The position numbers and the translations under genes are program-made. Below, in pieces: positions 1-7,669 of a stretch of 64,000 bases of DNA; positions within the stretch are counted from its first letter, which is position 1, and each line of letters opens with the position of its first letter. The stretch is taken from the NCBI RefSeq assembly GCF_024137025.1, contig NZ_JAMYJR010000030.1, forward strand, positions 1 through 64,000. Direction: 5' to 3'. The notes beneath the pieces were generated by a model. That model made no database searches. It was not told the origin of the DNA and saw only the letters and a program-made list of their open reading frames with translations. This DNA comes from Paractinoplanes aksuensis. GTDB lineage: Bacteria > Actinomycetota > Actinomycetes > Mycobacteriales > Micromonosporaceae.

Positions 1-258
1 GGTGTTGTATGGCGGTGTCGCGGCGGTCTTGTCGTCAGGCGGCGGCGTGACTGTTTTGTTGTCGTGCGGTGGCGCTGTTGTGTTTTCGTCGGGCGGTGCC
101 GCGGTGTTGTATGGCGGTGTCGCGGCGGTCTTGTCGTCAGGCGGCGGCGTGACTGTTTTGTTGTCGTGCGGTGGCGCTGCTGTCTTTTCGCCGGGCCGCG
201 GCGCGGCTGTCTTGTTGTCGGGCGGTGGCGCGGCGGTCTTGTCGGCAGGCGATGGGGC
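1..258 (-). repeat. In-frame PPDDKTAA-type repeat array, including a 102-bp direct repeat
   Basis: Positions 1-102 and 103-204 are nearly identical, with a period of 102 bp or 34 codons. Both are built from shorter units that encode variants of PPDDKTAA and PPHDNKTVT. Degenerate units extend to about 258. The period is a multiple of three, so the array keeps the regulator frame open. It continues past the left edge, so the copy number is unknown. Confidence 0.9.
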
Positions 259-2142
259 GGCTTCGGTCTGCGCGAGCACCTCTCGGACGAGACGCGTCTT
301 TCCGATGCCGGCCACGCCGGTGATGGTGATCAGACGCGGTCGCCGGCTGGAAACCGCCTCGTCGATCAGGCCCAGTACGGCGCGCATCTCGTTGGCCCGG
401 CCGACCATCGGCGTCTCGGCGTTCCACCGCACGGCGGCCGATGTCGCCCCTGGCATGGGTGTCGGGCCCTGCGCATCGGCGACCGGCGCGGTAAGCAGGC
501 GGCGGGCGGCCAGCGGCGGATTGCCGACGGGCGTACGGTCGCCGAACTGGAACTCGGGGCGCAAGGCAGCTTGCCGGGTCCGGTCGGTGACCAGCAACGT
601 GCGCGGTGCGGCCGCCGCGCGTAGGCGGGCCGCGGTATCGAGGACGGCGCCGCCGATCCCCGCCAGTTCGGACGCGACGATGATCTGGCCGGTGTCGGCG
701 CCGAGAGCGATCGGGACCGGACTCCGCCGCAGGATCTCGGAGCCGGCCCACAGCGCGCGGTCGGCGTGATCCTCGCGGGCGGTCGGATAGCCGAACACCC
801 CGATCACACCCCCACCGACAAGCGGTTGCACCGCCCCGCCCCACCGCGTGATCACTTCGCGCAGCAGTTCGGTCCATGCGACCATTTCGCGCCGGGCGCG
901 CTCCGGGTCGGCGTCGGCGGCCTGTCCACGGATGCCCCGCAGATCCGCGTCCAGGACCGTGACGAGCTTTCGTTCCTCGTTGCTATAGCGATCGGTGAAC
1001 CCCGGGGCCTGAGCCACGACGCCGTGGTGATCGGCGAGCCCCGACCCGGAATTTGCGATGCTCTGCTGATCGGCGAGCTCCGACCTCGGAACCGCGAGGT
1101 CGTGGTAATCGGGGAGCCGTAACTTCGGAGCCGTGAGGTCGTGGTGATCGGGGAGCCCCGACCTCTGAGCTGCGATGATTTGGTGATCAGCGATTCCCGA
1201 CTTCGGAGCCGCGAGGTCGTGCTGATCGGCAGGCTGTGACTTCGGAGCCGCGAGGTCGTGCTGATCGGCAAGCTGTGACTTCGGAGCCGCGAGGTCGTGG
1301 TGATCAGGGAGCCGTGACTTCGGAGCTGCGAGGTCTTGGTGATCGGCGGGCCGTGACTTCGGAACGGTGAGATTGTGGTGATCGCCGAGCTTTGACCTTG
1401 GGCCCGGGGCCGGGGCTGGAGACAGCGCAGCGGGCCCGGCTGCTGCGGTCAGCTCGTGATGCATTTGCTGGAGGTCGGCGCGCGGTTCCACGCCGAGTTC
1501 CTCGCGCAATTGGACGACCAGCCGGTCGTACCAGCGCAGCGCCGAGTGCCGCTGGCCCCGGGCGATCTCGAGGCGCATCAACCGGGCGTACGCCTCTTCG
1601 TGCAGCGGATCGAGCGTCGTCAGCCGCACCAGGTCGGTTTCCGCCTGGTGCGGCCGAGCGTGGGCTGCGCGTTCGAGCAACAACTGGACGACGGCGTTGC
1701 GCAATTGCGCGCGGCGCGGCTCGGTCCAGTCGTCGAATATGTTCCCGGGAAGCAGATCGCCTGTGTACAACTCGAGCGCCGCTTGGCCGTCGCCCTGGTC
1801 ACTCGCACGGTCGAACGCGTCGACGTCTGTCCACAGGCCGGATGTGTTCAGAACGAGCAGTCCGTCGCGCAGTTCGATGCGGTCGGTGCCGAGCACGCGC
1901 CGCGCGAAGTGCAAAGACTTGTTCAAACGCCGTACGCCCAGAGCTTGGTCAGCTTCCGGCCAGAGCAGGTCGACCGCTTCGTCCCGGTGCAGCCGACCGC
2001 GCAGCGCCAGCAGCTTGACCAGGGCGGTCGCGCCACTGCGCCGCCATTCACCGTCGGGCACGGACTGGCCGGCGACCTCCACCCGGAAGCCACCGAGCAG
2101 CCAAACGCGCAGGTCGGACGGCACGCGGTGATTGTGCGCCAC
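1..2142 (-). CDS. SARP/BTAD transcriptional regulator with cyclase-like and P-loop ATPase domains (3' end off the window)
   Basis: The frame is open from a GTG at 2142 (alternative GTG at 2124) to the window edge, about 714 visible residues. It begins with an OmpR-type winged helix (LRVWLLGGFRVEV near residues 11-23), followed by a BTAD helical domain to about residue 240, the AfsR/SARP layout. Residues 250-379 are ten 13-residue repeats. A class III cyclase-like domain follows (VTVLDADLRG near 391), but the usual GDG motif reads VGGGVIGVFG near 443, so the second metal Asp is missing and catalysis is unlikely. A Walker A (GVAGIGKT, about 606-613) is followed within about 20 residues by a Pro/Lys/Thr repeat that runs off the edge. 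Such proteins usually activate secondary-metabolite or stress genes; the target here is unknown. It is divergent from the methyltransferase at 2230. Confidence 0.85.
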   Translation of the reverse strand, partial: MAHNHRVPSDLRVWLLGGFRVEVAGQSVPDGEWRRSGATALVKLLALRGRLHRDEAVDLLWPEADQALGVRRLNKSLHFARRVLGTDRIELRDGLLVLNTSGLWTDVDAFDRASDQGDGQAALELYTGDLLPGNIFDDWTEPRRAQLRNAVVQLLLERAAHARPHQAETDLVRLTTLDPLHEEAYARLMRLEIARGQRHSALRWYDRLVVQLREELGVEPRADLQQMHHELTAAAGPAALSPAPAPGPRSKLGDHHNLTVPKSRPADHQDLAAPKSRLPDHHDLAAPKSQLADQHDLAAPKSQPADQHDLAAPKSGIADHQIIAAQRSGLPDHHDLTAPKLRLPDYHDLAVPRSELADQQSIANSGSGLADHHGVVAQAPGFTDRYSNEERKLVTVLDADLRGIRGQAADADPERARREMVAWTELLREVITRWGGAVQPLVGGGVIGVFGYPTAREDHADRALWAGSEILRRSPVPIALGADTGQIIVASELAGIGGAVLDTAARLRAAAAPRTLLVTDRTRQAALRPEFQFGDRTPVGNPPLAARRLLTAPVADAQGPTPMPGATSAAVRWNAETPMVGRANEMRAVLGLIDEAVSSRRPRLITITGVAGIGKTRLVREVLAQTEAAPSPADKTAAPPPDNKTAAPRPGEKTAAPPHDNKTVTPPPDDKTAATPPYNTAAPPDENTTAPPHDNKTVTPPPDDKTAATPPYNT
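1006..1395 (-). repeat. Ten tandem 39-bp units encoding a 13-residue repeat
   Basis: Ten consecutive 39-bp units encode variants of SxLADHHDLAAPK, rich in His and Asp. Central units are almost identical at the DNA level and outer ones diverge, as expected for an array expanding from the middle. The array links the BTAD domain to the cyclase-like domain of the regulator. Confidence 0.93.
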
Positions 2143-2229
2143 AAACGCTCAGAGTGCGGACAACAAACGGACACAGAAGGGAAAACGTGCTGGCTACGGT
2201 GCCGTCAACTTTTCACGGAGGGCACGGAC

Positions 2230-3294
2230 ATGACTACGACAACGACTGTGGACGAACAGAAATTGATGGGGTTCGTCTTCAAGGCAGTGGGGGATTTCGG
2301 GGCGATGCTGGCCGGGTCGCTCGCGGTGATCGGCGACAAACTCGGGCTGTACCGGGCCATGGCCGGGGCGGGTGCGCTGACGCCGGCCGAGCTCGCCGAC
2401 CGTACGGGAACGGCGGAACGATACGTCCGCGAATGGCTGTCCGCTCAGGCCGCGACGGGCTATGTGAACTACGTCGGCGACGATCGCTTCGAATTGCCGG
2501 TCGAACATGCGATCGCCCTCACCGACGAAAGCAGCCCGGCCTGTGTGATCGGCGGGTTCGAGCTCATGCTGGCCGCCGCGCGCTCGGCCGACCGGCTGGT
2601 CACGGCGTTCCGTACGGGAGCGGGGGTGGGTTGGCACGAACACCACGCCGACCTGTTCGAGGGCTGCGAGCGATTCTTCCGTCCCGGATACAACGCGCAT
2701 CTGGTGGCAGACTGGATTCCCGCGATGGACGGCGTCGCCGACCGTTTGCGCACCGGTATCCGGGTCGCGGATGTGGGCTGCGGACACGGCGCGTCCACGA
2801 TTCTGCTCGCGGCGGCCTACCCGGACTCGACATTCGTCGGCACCGACTGTCACGCGGAATCGATCGCCTCGGCCCAGGAAAAGGCCGCGGCGGCCGGCGT
2901 AGGCAATCGCACCCGGTTCGAGGCGGGCCGAGCCAAGGAACTGTCCGGCACGTACGACCTGATCTGCCTGTTCGACAGCCTGCACGACATGGGCGACCCG
3001 GTCGGCGTCCTGCGCCACCTGCACGACCGCCTGGACCCGAACGGCAGCCTGCTGCTGGTCGAACCGTTCGCCGGCGACGCGCTCACCGACAACCTGAACC
3101 CGGTCGGCGCGGTCTACTACGGAGCATCGACCCTGCTGTGCACGCCGAACTCACTCTCCCAGGAGGTCGGCGCGGCCCTGGGCGCCCAGGCCGGCGAGGC
3201 CCGCCTACGCCAGACGGCAGCGGAGGCCGGCTTCACCCGCTTCGAGCGGGTCGCCGAGACCCCGTTCAACCTCGTCTTCCAGGTACGACCGTAG
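2230..3294 (+). CDS. SAM-dependent methyltransferase, Rv2258c-like
   Basis: A 354-residue class I methyltransferase. Residues 1-90 form a winged-helix-like dimerisation region (LTPAELADRTGTAERYVREW). Motif I for SAM binding is VADVGCGHGAS near residue 178, followed by an acidic end of strand 2 (FVGTDCH) and a Rossmann-type C-terminus. The arrangement resembles mycobacterial Rv2258c and small-molecule O-methyltransferases; the substrate cannot be read from sequence. The ATG at 2230 is preceded by GGAGGG with 7-nt spacing. The frame is open far upstream, but that part is antisense to the divergent SARP gene. A strong hairpin follows the stop. Confidence 0.88.
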   Translation: MTTTTTVDEQKLMGFVFKAVGDFGAMLAGSLAVIGDKLGLYRAMAGAGALTPAELADRTGTAERYVREWLSAQAATGYVNYVGDDRFELPVEHAIALTDESSPACVIGGFELMLAAARSADRLVTAFRTGAGVGWHEHHADLFEGCERFFRPGYNAHLVADWIPAMDGVADRLRTGIRVADVGCGHGASTILLAAAYPDSTFVGTDCHAESIASAQEKAAAAGVGNRTRFEAGRAKELSGTYDLICLFDSLHDMGDPVGVLRHLHDRLDPNGSLLLVEPFAGDALTDNLNPVGAVYYGASTLLCTPNSLSQEVGAALGAQAGEARLRQTAAEAGFTRFERVAETPFNLVFQVRP

Positions 3295-3303
3295 GCGCTC
3301 GGA

Positions 3304-3351
3304 CGAGCCTGAGCACGTCACCGGAGGATCGCCGAGACGTGCTCAGGCTCG
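3304..3351 (+). terminator. Intrinsic-type hairpin after the methyltransferase gene
   Basis: A perfect 16-bp inverted repeat (arm CGAGCCTGAGCACGTC) flanks a 16-nt loop and begins 10 nt after the stop. There is no T-tract, which is common for actinobacterial terminators. Confidence 0.8.
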
Positions 3352-3638
3352 CGCAGCCCCGCCCACCATGACGACACCGCCGAGACAGGAACACGTACCA
3401 AGACCCCAGTCGCACGCCGACCGACCCGCGGATCGCAGTCGTCGTGAGTCGCGCCGCCGCGATCGCCCACGCGCTGACGCGGTCCGCTCATAAACCCTGA
3501 ACAGTGCCTTGCTCACCGTCCGATTGTCGGACTATCCGACTGCCGGACTATCCGACGCTTGATCACTTGATCGCCGGCCCGCCCAATTGCGGGCTGCCGG
3601 GTAACGGGTTGCCGGGCCGCGGGCTGCCGGTTCGCCGG

Positions 3639-3720
3639 TTCGCCGGGCCGCGGGGTCGCCGGTTCGCCGGGCCGCGGGGTCGCCGGTTCGCCGGGCCGCG
3701 GGGTCGCCGGTTCGCCGGGC
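3639..3720. repeat. 24-bp tandem repeat, three full copies plus a partial
   Basis: Three adjoining copies of a unit beginning TTCGCCGGGCCGCGGGG occupy 3639-3710, followed by ten bases of a fourth. Diverged variants continue to about 3750. Confidence 0.92.
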
Positions 3721-3751
3721 TGCGGCTTCGCCGGGCTGCGGGGTCGCTGGG

Positions 3752-3826
3752 CTGCTGGGCTGCTGGGCTGCTGGGCTGCTGGGCTGCTGGGCTGCTGGGC
3801 TGCTGGGCTGCTGGGCTGCTGGGCTG
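3752..3826. repeat. Octamer array CTGCTGGG, about 9.4 copies
   Basis: The octamer CTGCTGGG is repeated without interruption. Its 8-bp period cycles through all three frames, so it is not a protein-coding repeat. Confidence 0.93.
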
Positions 3827-3843
3827 CGGCGCTGCCGGGCTGC

Positions 3844-3880
3844 GGGGCTGCCGGGGCTGCCGGGGCTGCCGGGGCTGCCG
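3844..3880. repeat. 9-bp tandem repeat CCGGGGCTG, about four copies
   Basis: Four near-perfect copies of CCGGGGCTG lie between the two octamer arrays and grade into GCTGCGGGG variants on the right. Confidence 0.85.
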
Positions 3881-3962
3881 GGCTGCGGGGCTGCGGGGCT
3901 GCCGGGTCGCGGGGCTGCCGGGTCGCCGGGTCGCGGAGCTGGGCCGCCCCCCGGACCATCCA

Positions 3963-4040
3963 ATCGCCGGATCGCCGGATCGCCGGATCGCCGGATCGCC
4001 GGATCGCCGGATCGCCGGATCGCCGGATCGCCGGATCGCC
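3963..4040. repeat. Octamer array ATCGCCGG, 9.75 perfect copies
   Basis: ATCGCCGG is repeated perfectly for 78 bases and ends about 75 bp before the promoter of the SRPBCC/ArsR operon. The perfect copies suggest recent slippage, so the length probably varies between strains. Confidence 0.95.
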
Positions 4041-4114
4041 TTTGGCCCTTTGGCCGGATGGGCTCATGGCCGGGCACGGGACCTCTGGGAAGTGTGGCGG
4101 ATGGGCGGCTGGTG

Positions 4115-4141
4115 TTGACGCAACCAAGTGATTGCTATAGC
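4115..4141 (+). promoter_or_regulatory. Candidate sigma-70-type promoter of the SRPBCC-arsR operon
   Basis: TTGACG at 4115-4120 is followed by TATAGC at 4136-4141, a short 15-bp spacer; TAGCTT at 4138 would give 17 bp. It lies 39 bp before the SRPBCC start and is covered by the two palindromes described next. Confidence 0.55.
4120..4135. promoter_or_regulatory. ArsR-type operator, site 1
   Basis: The 16-bp near-palindrome GCAACCAAGTGATTGC lies in the promoter spacer. Its half-sites GCAAYCA and TGRTTGC match a second site 29 bp downstream. Confidence 0.65.
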
Positions 4142-4148
4142 TTGAGTG

Positions 4149-4164
4149 GCAACTGAATGGTTGC
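4149..4164. promoter_or_regulatory. ArsR-type operator, site 2
   Basis: GCAACTGAATGGTTGC has arms GCAAC/GTTGC and lies just downstream of the candidate -10. With site 1 it brackets the promoter, fitting autorepression by the ArsR protein encoded in the same operon. Confidence 0.65.
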
Positions 4165-4179
4165 TACTTGGGAGTGAGT

Positions 4180-4614
4180 ATGAGCTTTCCGGATCGGATC
4201 GAGCGGACGTTGCAGTTGGCGCAGCCGGTGGAGAAGGTGTGGGCGGCGCTGACGACGGCCGAGGGGCTGGGCACGTGGTTCGGCAACACGGCCGAGGTCG
4301 ACCTGCGGGTCGGCGGCGAGGCGAAACTCGCATGGGAGAGCGGCGACACGGCGACCCTGACCATCGAGCGGGTCGAGCCGCCGACGGTGTTCGCGTACAC
4401 GTGGCCGCTGCACGGGCTGCCCGACGGCGACCCGAGGCGTACCTATGTGGAGTTCACGCTGGCGCCCAACGGTGGCGGCACTACGCTGACCGTGGTCGAG
4501 TCCGGGTTCGCGCAGGCGAGCGGAGACGAGCACAAGACCGCGTTCTCGGGCAACACCGAGGGCTGGACGAACGAGTTGGGTGAGCTGGTCGCGTATCTCG
4601 ATGGAAAACTCTGA
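4180..4614 (+). CDS. SRPBCC (AHSA1/START-like) domain protein
   Basis: A 144-residue single-domain protein of the AHSA1-like SRPBCC fold. It shows the family pattern: an N-terminal strand with VEKVWAALTTAEGLGTWFG, a central WPLHG loop, and a C-terminal helix starting EGWTNELGELVAYL. These proteins bind hydrophobic ligands, and many are paired with ArsR regulators. ATG 4180 is preceded by GGGAG at suitable spacing; an in-frame TTG at 4168 lacks this. The 3' end overlaps the arsR start by 14 bp, implying translational coupling. Confidence 0.88.
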   Translation: MSFPDRIERTLQLAQPVEKVWAALTTAEGLGTWFGNTAEVDLRVGGEAKLAWESGDTATLTIERVEPPTVFAYTWPLHGLPDGDPRRTYVEFTLAPNGGGTTLTVVESGFAQASGDEHKTAFSGNTEGWTNELGELVAYLDGKL

Positions 4615-4930
4615 CCTGGAGTCGGTGGCGCAAGAGGTCTTCGCGGCCCTGGCCGACCCGAGCCGCCGGTCGATCCTGGCCACTCTGGCGGCCCGGGGCC
4701 CGGCCACCGCCACCGACCTCGCTGCCCAGTTGCCGATCACCCGCCAGGCCATCGCCAAGCACCTCACCCTGCTGGCCGAGGCCGGCCTGGTGATACCCGA
4801 GCCGGGGGAGCGCCGCCGAGTTCGCTATCGCCTCGACTCGGCCCCCATGAAAATCGCCCAACAGTTCCTGGGCGCCCTGGCCCGCGACTGGGACGGTCCC
4901 CTGGCCGCCCTACGCGACCGCCTCCGGTAA
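4601..4930 (+). CDS. ArsR-family winged-helix repressor
   Basis: A 109-residue ArsR-type regulator. The recognition region is TATDLAAQLPITRQAIAKHL near residues 40-60, with a beta wing GERRRVRYRL after it. It has no cysteine or CVC metal site, so it belongs to the metal-independent subgroup that accompanies SRPBCC proteins and probably senses an organic ligand or protein partner. The start lies inside the SRPBCC gene. It likely binds the paired palindromes at 4120 and 4149. Confidence 0.9.
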   Translation: MENSDLESVAQEVFAALADPSRRSILATLAARGPATATDLAAQLPITRQAIAKHLTLLAEAGLVIPEPGERRRVRYRLDSAPMKIAQQFLGALARDWDGPLAALRDRLR

Positions 4931-5193
4931 CCGGTCGAACCAAACATCACCGTCTCGGCCTGTTGGTTTGGGCCTGGTGGCCTGGTGGCCCGCGAGCGCC
5001 GACAGTTGCGCACGCTGCCGTTCGCGGTCGCGGGCTAAATGCAGGCGCTGTCAATTGCGGCCGCGGGTTGTTGCATGCGCTGCCTATGCGGGCGCGGACT
5101 GTTGCATGCGTTGTTCGCGCGGGTTGTTGCGGGCACTGCCGGTAGTGGCGGATGGCTTTATTTATCATCGTTTATCAAGTTGGGGAATCGTTG
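4931..5193. other. Intergenic stretch with diverged short repeats
   Basis: No gene is supported. The segment carries several imperfect copies of TGTTGCATGCG and GCGGGTTGTTGC, many with the palindrome GCATGC. The frames here are not supported by start signals. Confidence 0.5.
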
Positions 5194-5397
5194 ATGTTTG
5201 AACCTACTGGCATGATTTTGGCTGATAAGGCGACTCGCCAGCATGTGTTGTCGGCTCGGCCGGACGCGCCTGTGGTGCCTGAGCCTCCGCCTCGGCGTCG
5301 AGGGGAGGCGTTGCGGCGGCTGGTGGTGACTGGTTTGCGCCGGCTCGCCGATCGGCTGGAGGCGCGGAGTGGGGCGGCATGTGCGTCCGGCTCGTAG
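5194..5397 (+). CDS. Small basic protein of unknown function
   Basis: A 67-residue frame from ATG 5194, preceded by GGGGA with 6-nt spacing. The start MFEPTGMILADKATRQHV resembles small actinobacterial hypothetical proteins that begin MFEP. The middle is Pro/Arg-rich and the C-terminus is a basic amphipathic helix (LRRLVVTGLRRLADRL). It ends 9 bp before the next gene and is probably co-transcribed with it. The function is unknown. Confidence 0.6.
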   Translation: MFEPTGMILADKATRQHVLSARPDAPVVPEPPPRRRGEALRRLVVTGLRRLADRLEARSGAACASGS

Positions 5398-5406
5398 GGT
5401 GCTGTC

Positions 5407-5817
5407 GTGCACGAGCTGAAGGAGTTTCGTCGTACCTGCTGTCTGGTGGCGGCTCGGACCGGTGGGCGGGTGGTCGAGTTTCGGGTCGCTGACGGAGTCA
5501 CGCCCAACTTTCATCAAGCGATAATCGACTATCGCGAGCGGTTGGTTGCGGTCGTGATGGCTCGGGATACGGGGGTTGTTGCCCTTGCTGTTCCGCGAGG
5601 TGTCACCGGGGCGGTGCGGGAGGCGGGGCCGTTGACGTTTGTCGACTTCCCGAAGTTGACCGGGGCGCTGGTGGACAACGGGCGGTTTGTCGTGCTGACG
5701 ACGGATGAGTTGGCGGGGCCGTTCAAGGCTGCGGAATGGCCGGCGCTCAGCTCGTACGACGTGCAGTCATGGAAGCCGGAAACGTTGGGCGAGACGCTCT
5801 ACAACTACTGGGACTGA
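5407..5817 (+). CDS. Conserved-looking hypothetical protein
   Basis: A 136-residue soluble protein from GTG 5407, nine bases after the small gene. It has alternating beta-strand-like segments (RLVAVVMARDTGVVALAVPRG) and ends in an acidic aromatic tail (TLYNYWD). No signal peptide, membrane segment or catalytic motif is visible and I do not recognise the family. The proposed operon with the small upstream gene is inference from spacing. Confidence 0.6.
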   Translation: MHELKEFRRTCCLVAARTGGRVVEFRVADGVTPNFHQAIIDYRERLVAVVMARDTGVVALAVPRGVTGAVREAGPLTFVDFPKLTGALVDNGRFVVLTTDELAGPFKAAEWPALSSYDVQSWKPETLGETLYNYWD

Positions 5818-5880
5818 TCTGGGTAGAACGGTTGCCGTCGACATCGCGGGCCTGGAAACCGGGGCGGTCTGAGATGGGCG

Positions 5881-6870
5881 CTAGTCGGGGGCTGTGCTTT
5901 GGCGGATCTGGAGGTTGGCGGGGAAGACGCAGCGCCAGTGGGGGGCTATCTGGCGGTTGATCAGGGCTCGGGTGGCGGCGGCGGCCATTTGTTCCACGGG
6001 CTGGTGTACTGAGGTCATGGGTGGGTTGGCGCACTCGGCGATCACGCTGTCGTCGAAGCCGACTACGGCTACGTCGTGGGGGATTCGGCGGCCTGCGTTT
6101 CCCAGGGCCTGCATGGCTCCGGTGGCCAGTAGGTCGCAGCCGGCGAAGATGGCGTCTATTTCTGGTTCTTCGGCCAGCAGGCGCTGGGTCAGCTCGTAGC
6201 CTGCCTCTCGGCGGAATTTGCCGGTGGCGGAGATTTCGGGGAGGCCCAGGTCGCGTACGGCGCGGCGGTAACCGTCGCGGCGGCCCTCGGCGCAGGAGTT
6301 GCCGTCGGGGCCGTGCAGGGCGGCGATTCGGCGGCGGCCCGTGGCGTGCAGGTGCTGGACTGCTGCGTACGCACCCTCGGGGTTTTCCAAGCCGACGAAG
6401 GGTAGGCCGGGGACGGTGGGGCCGATCGTGACCACTCGCTGGCACTGGCGGTAGAAATCGGAGGCCAGGGGGATCGGCACGTTCACCAGGAGGACGCCGA
6501 GGCTTACGGACGTGGCTATCCGGTTGAGCAAGGCTGCCGTGTTCAGTTCGTCGACCACGTGGACGCGTAGTTGGGCGTTGCTGCCGGCCAGCTCTTGCAG
6601 GATGCCTGCGGTGACTCGGCCGTAGTAGGGGCTGGTGCCGAAGACTGACGTGTCGTCGACGATCACCAACTCGACGACGTCGCCGTGGCCGGAGGCGAGC
6701 GCGCGGGCGATCGGGTCGGGGCGGTAGCCGAGATCGGCGATGACGCCGCGGACGTGTTCGCGGGTCTGAGCCGAGACCCCGGGGGCGTCGTTGATGACCC
6801 GGGAGACGGCGGCTTTCGAGACGCCGGCCTGGGTCGCGACGTCGGCCAGCGTGGGTCTCCTCTGCACCAT
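5881..6870 (-). CDS. LacI-family transcriptional regulator
   Basis: A 329-residue LacI/GalR regulator. The N-terminal HTH is TLADVATQAGVSKAAVSRVI with the usual hinge region (PDPIARALASG). A periplasmic-binding-protein-like sensor domain follows, with the typical late motif DVAVVGFDDSVIAECANPP and the closing MTSVHQPVEQM. ATG 6870 puts the HTH directly at the N-terminus; the longer upstream frame is not family-like. No sugar gene adjoins it, so the regulon is probably elsewhere. Confidence 0.92.
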   Translation of the reverse strand: MVQRRPTLADVATQAGVSKAAVSRVINDAPGVSAQTREHVRGVIADLGYRPDPIARALASGHGDVVELVIVDDTSVFGTSPYYGRVTAGILQELAGSNAQLRVHVVDELNTAALLNRIATSVSLGVLLVNVPIPLASDFYRQCQRVVTIGPTVPGLPFVGLENPEGAYAAVQHLHATGRRRIAALHGPDGNSCAEGRRDGYRRAVRDLGLPEISATGKFRREAGYELTQRLLAEEPEIDAIFAGCDLLATGAMQALGNAGRRIPHDVAVVGFDDSVIAECANPPMTSVHQPVEQMAAAATRALINRQIAPHWRCVFPANLQIRQSTAPD

Positions 6871-7099
6871 CGGGCCAGTGTAGAAAATTCGGGGCGGTCG
6901 ACGAATCGAGATTTCAGGCACCCCGGGTCCGCTTGTGGGCAGCATTGCCCGCGCTGATCGGCCCGCCGTCACGCCGCCTGTGATCACTAACTGGGTCATT
7001 CCGAGTGCTTTGCGCAATTTGCCCGACCAGGAAAGGCCGGGACGGCAGGGTGGGCCGGCGAAGGGCGGGCTGGAAGAGGGCTGGGCCGGTAGGGAGCGT

Positions 7100-7669
7100 T
7101 CAGCTGGGCGTCGAGGTGGGGCCGGACCGGAGGCGGGAGGACCATAGGGCCAGCCCGAGCAGGGCGATGCCGAGGACGGCTTCGGCGATGTAGACCGGTG
7201 CTGACAGGTGCCAGTGGATCACCTCGCGCCAGCCGGGGACGATGCGGGCCGACACGATGACCAGTGGTTCCAGGATCAGTAGCAGGGCTATTACCGTTGT
7301 CACGGCCCGGGGTACGTCGGTGGCGCGTCGGTTGAGCCAGGCACCGAAGGCGCCGAGGACAGGCCCGCTCACCAGGCCCGAGAACAGCCAGCGCCGGTTC
7401 TCGCGCAGCACATGAACGAGATGCCCGTCGTCGGCAGTGACGGCCACGACCACGTAGAAGCCGAGCAGGGCGGCCCCGGTCGCGATCAGGCCCAGGACGG
7501 CGCCGCGCAGCCGGGTGCGGGCGTGCAGCCCGGCCGCCAGCGCGATCAGGAGCCACGGCGTGCTGAGGTTGCCGATCGTGTCCCGTACGCCGTCGTGGTG
7601 GCCCTTGACCAGGGCGGCCAGCGCCCCGAAGAGCAGCGCGACCGCGATCACCCCGAGGAGGCGGCTCAT
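7100..7669 (-). CDS. Multi-pass membrane protein (DUF6518-like)
   Basis: A 189-residue hydrophobic protein with about six membrane segments, starting MSRLLGVIAVALLFGALAAL. The pattern resembles small actinobacterial DUF6518 proteins, though I cannot confirm the assignment. Its ATG at 7669 overlaps the stop of the upstream lysR gene by 4 bp (ATGA), so the two are translationally coupled. A very long open frame in the same phase extends upstream to 9721 but runs antisense through other genes and is not real. Confidence 0.75.
   Translation of the reverse strand: MSRLLGVIAVALLFGALAALVKGHHDGVRDTIGNLSTPWLLIALAAGLHARTRLRGAVLGLIATGAALLGFYVVVAVTADDGHLVHVLRENRRWLFSGLVSGPVLGAFGAWLNRRATDVPRAVTTVIALLLILEPLVIVSARIVPGWREVIHWHLSAPVYIAEAVLGIALLGLALWSSRLRSGPTSTPS

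Larger units (their letters stand above)
3295..4114. other. Long gene-free stretch dominated by simple tandem repeats
   Basis: Between the methyltransferase and the SRPBCC promoter no credible gene is present. Open frames on both strands across 3500-4127 come from repeats without stop codons and have no ribosome site or conserved composition. Near 3527-3556 a short imperfect repeat of CGGACTATCCGACTGC occurs. The repeat periods are 8, 9 and 24 bp, and the first two do not preserve a reading frame. Confidence 0.8.

Noticed and set aside
1456..2229. N-terminal extension of the methyltransferase (frame open back to 1456)
   Set aside because: This stretch is antisense to the SARP gene's BTAD region. 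ATG 2230 has a good ribosome site and the family length.
3752..4040. CRISPR array
   Set aside because: Units are contiguous tandem repeats with no unique spacers and no cas genes nearby.
3504..4127. Three long open frames (about 180-205 codons) on both strands
   Set aside because: They are translations of 8-, 9- and 24-bp satellites without stop codons. No ribosome site or conserved domain is present.
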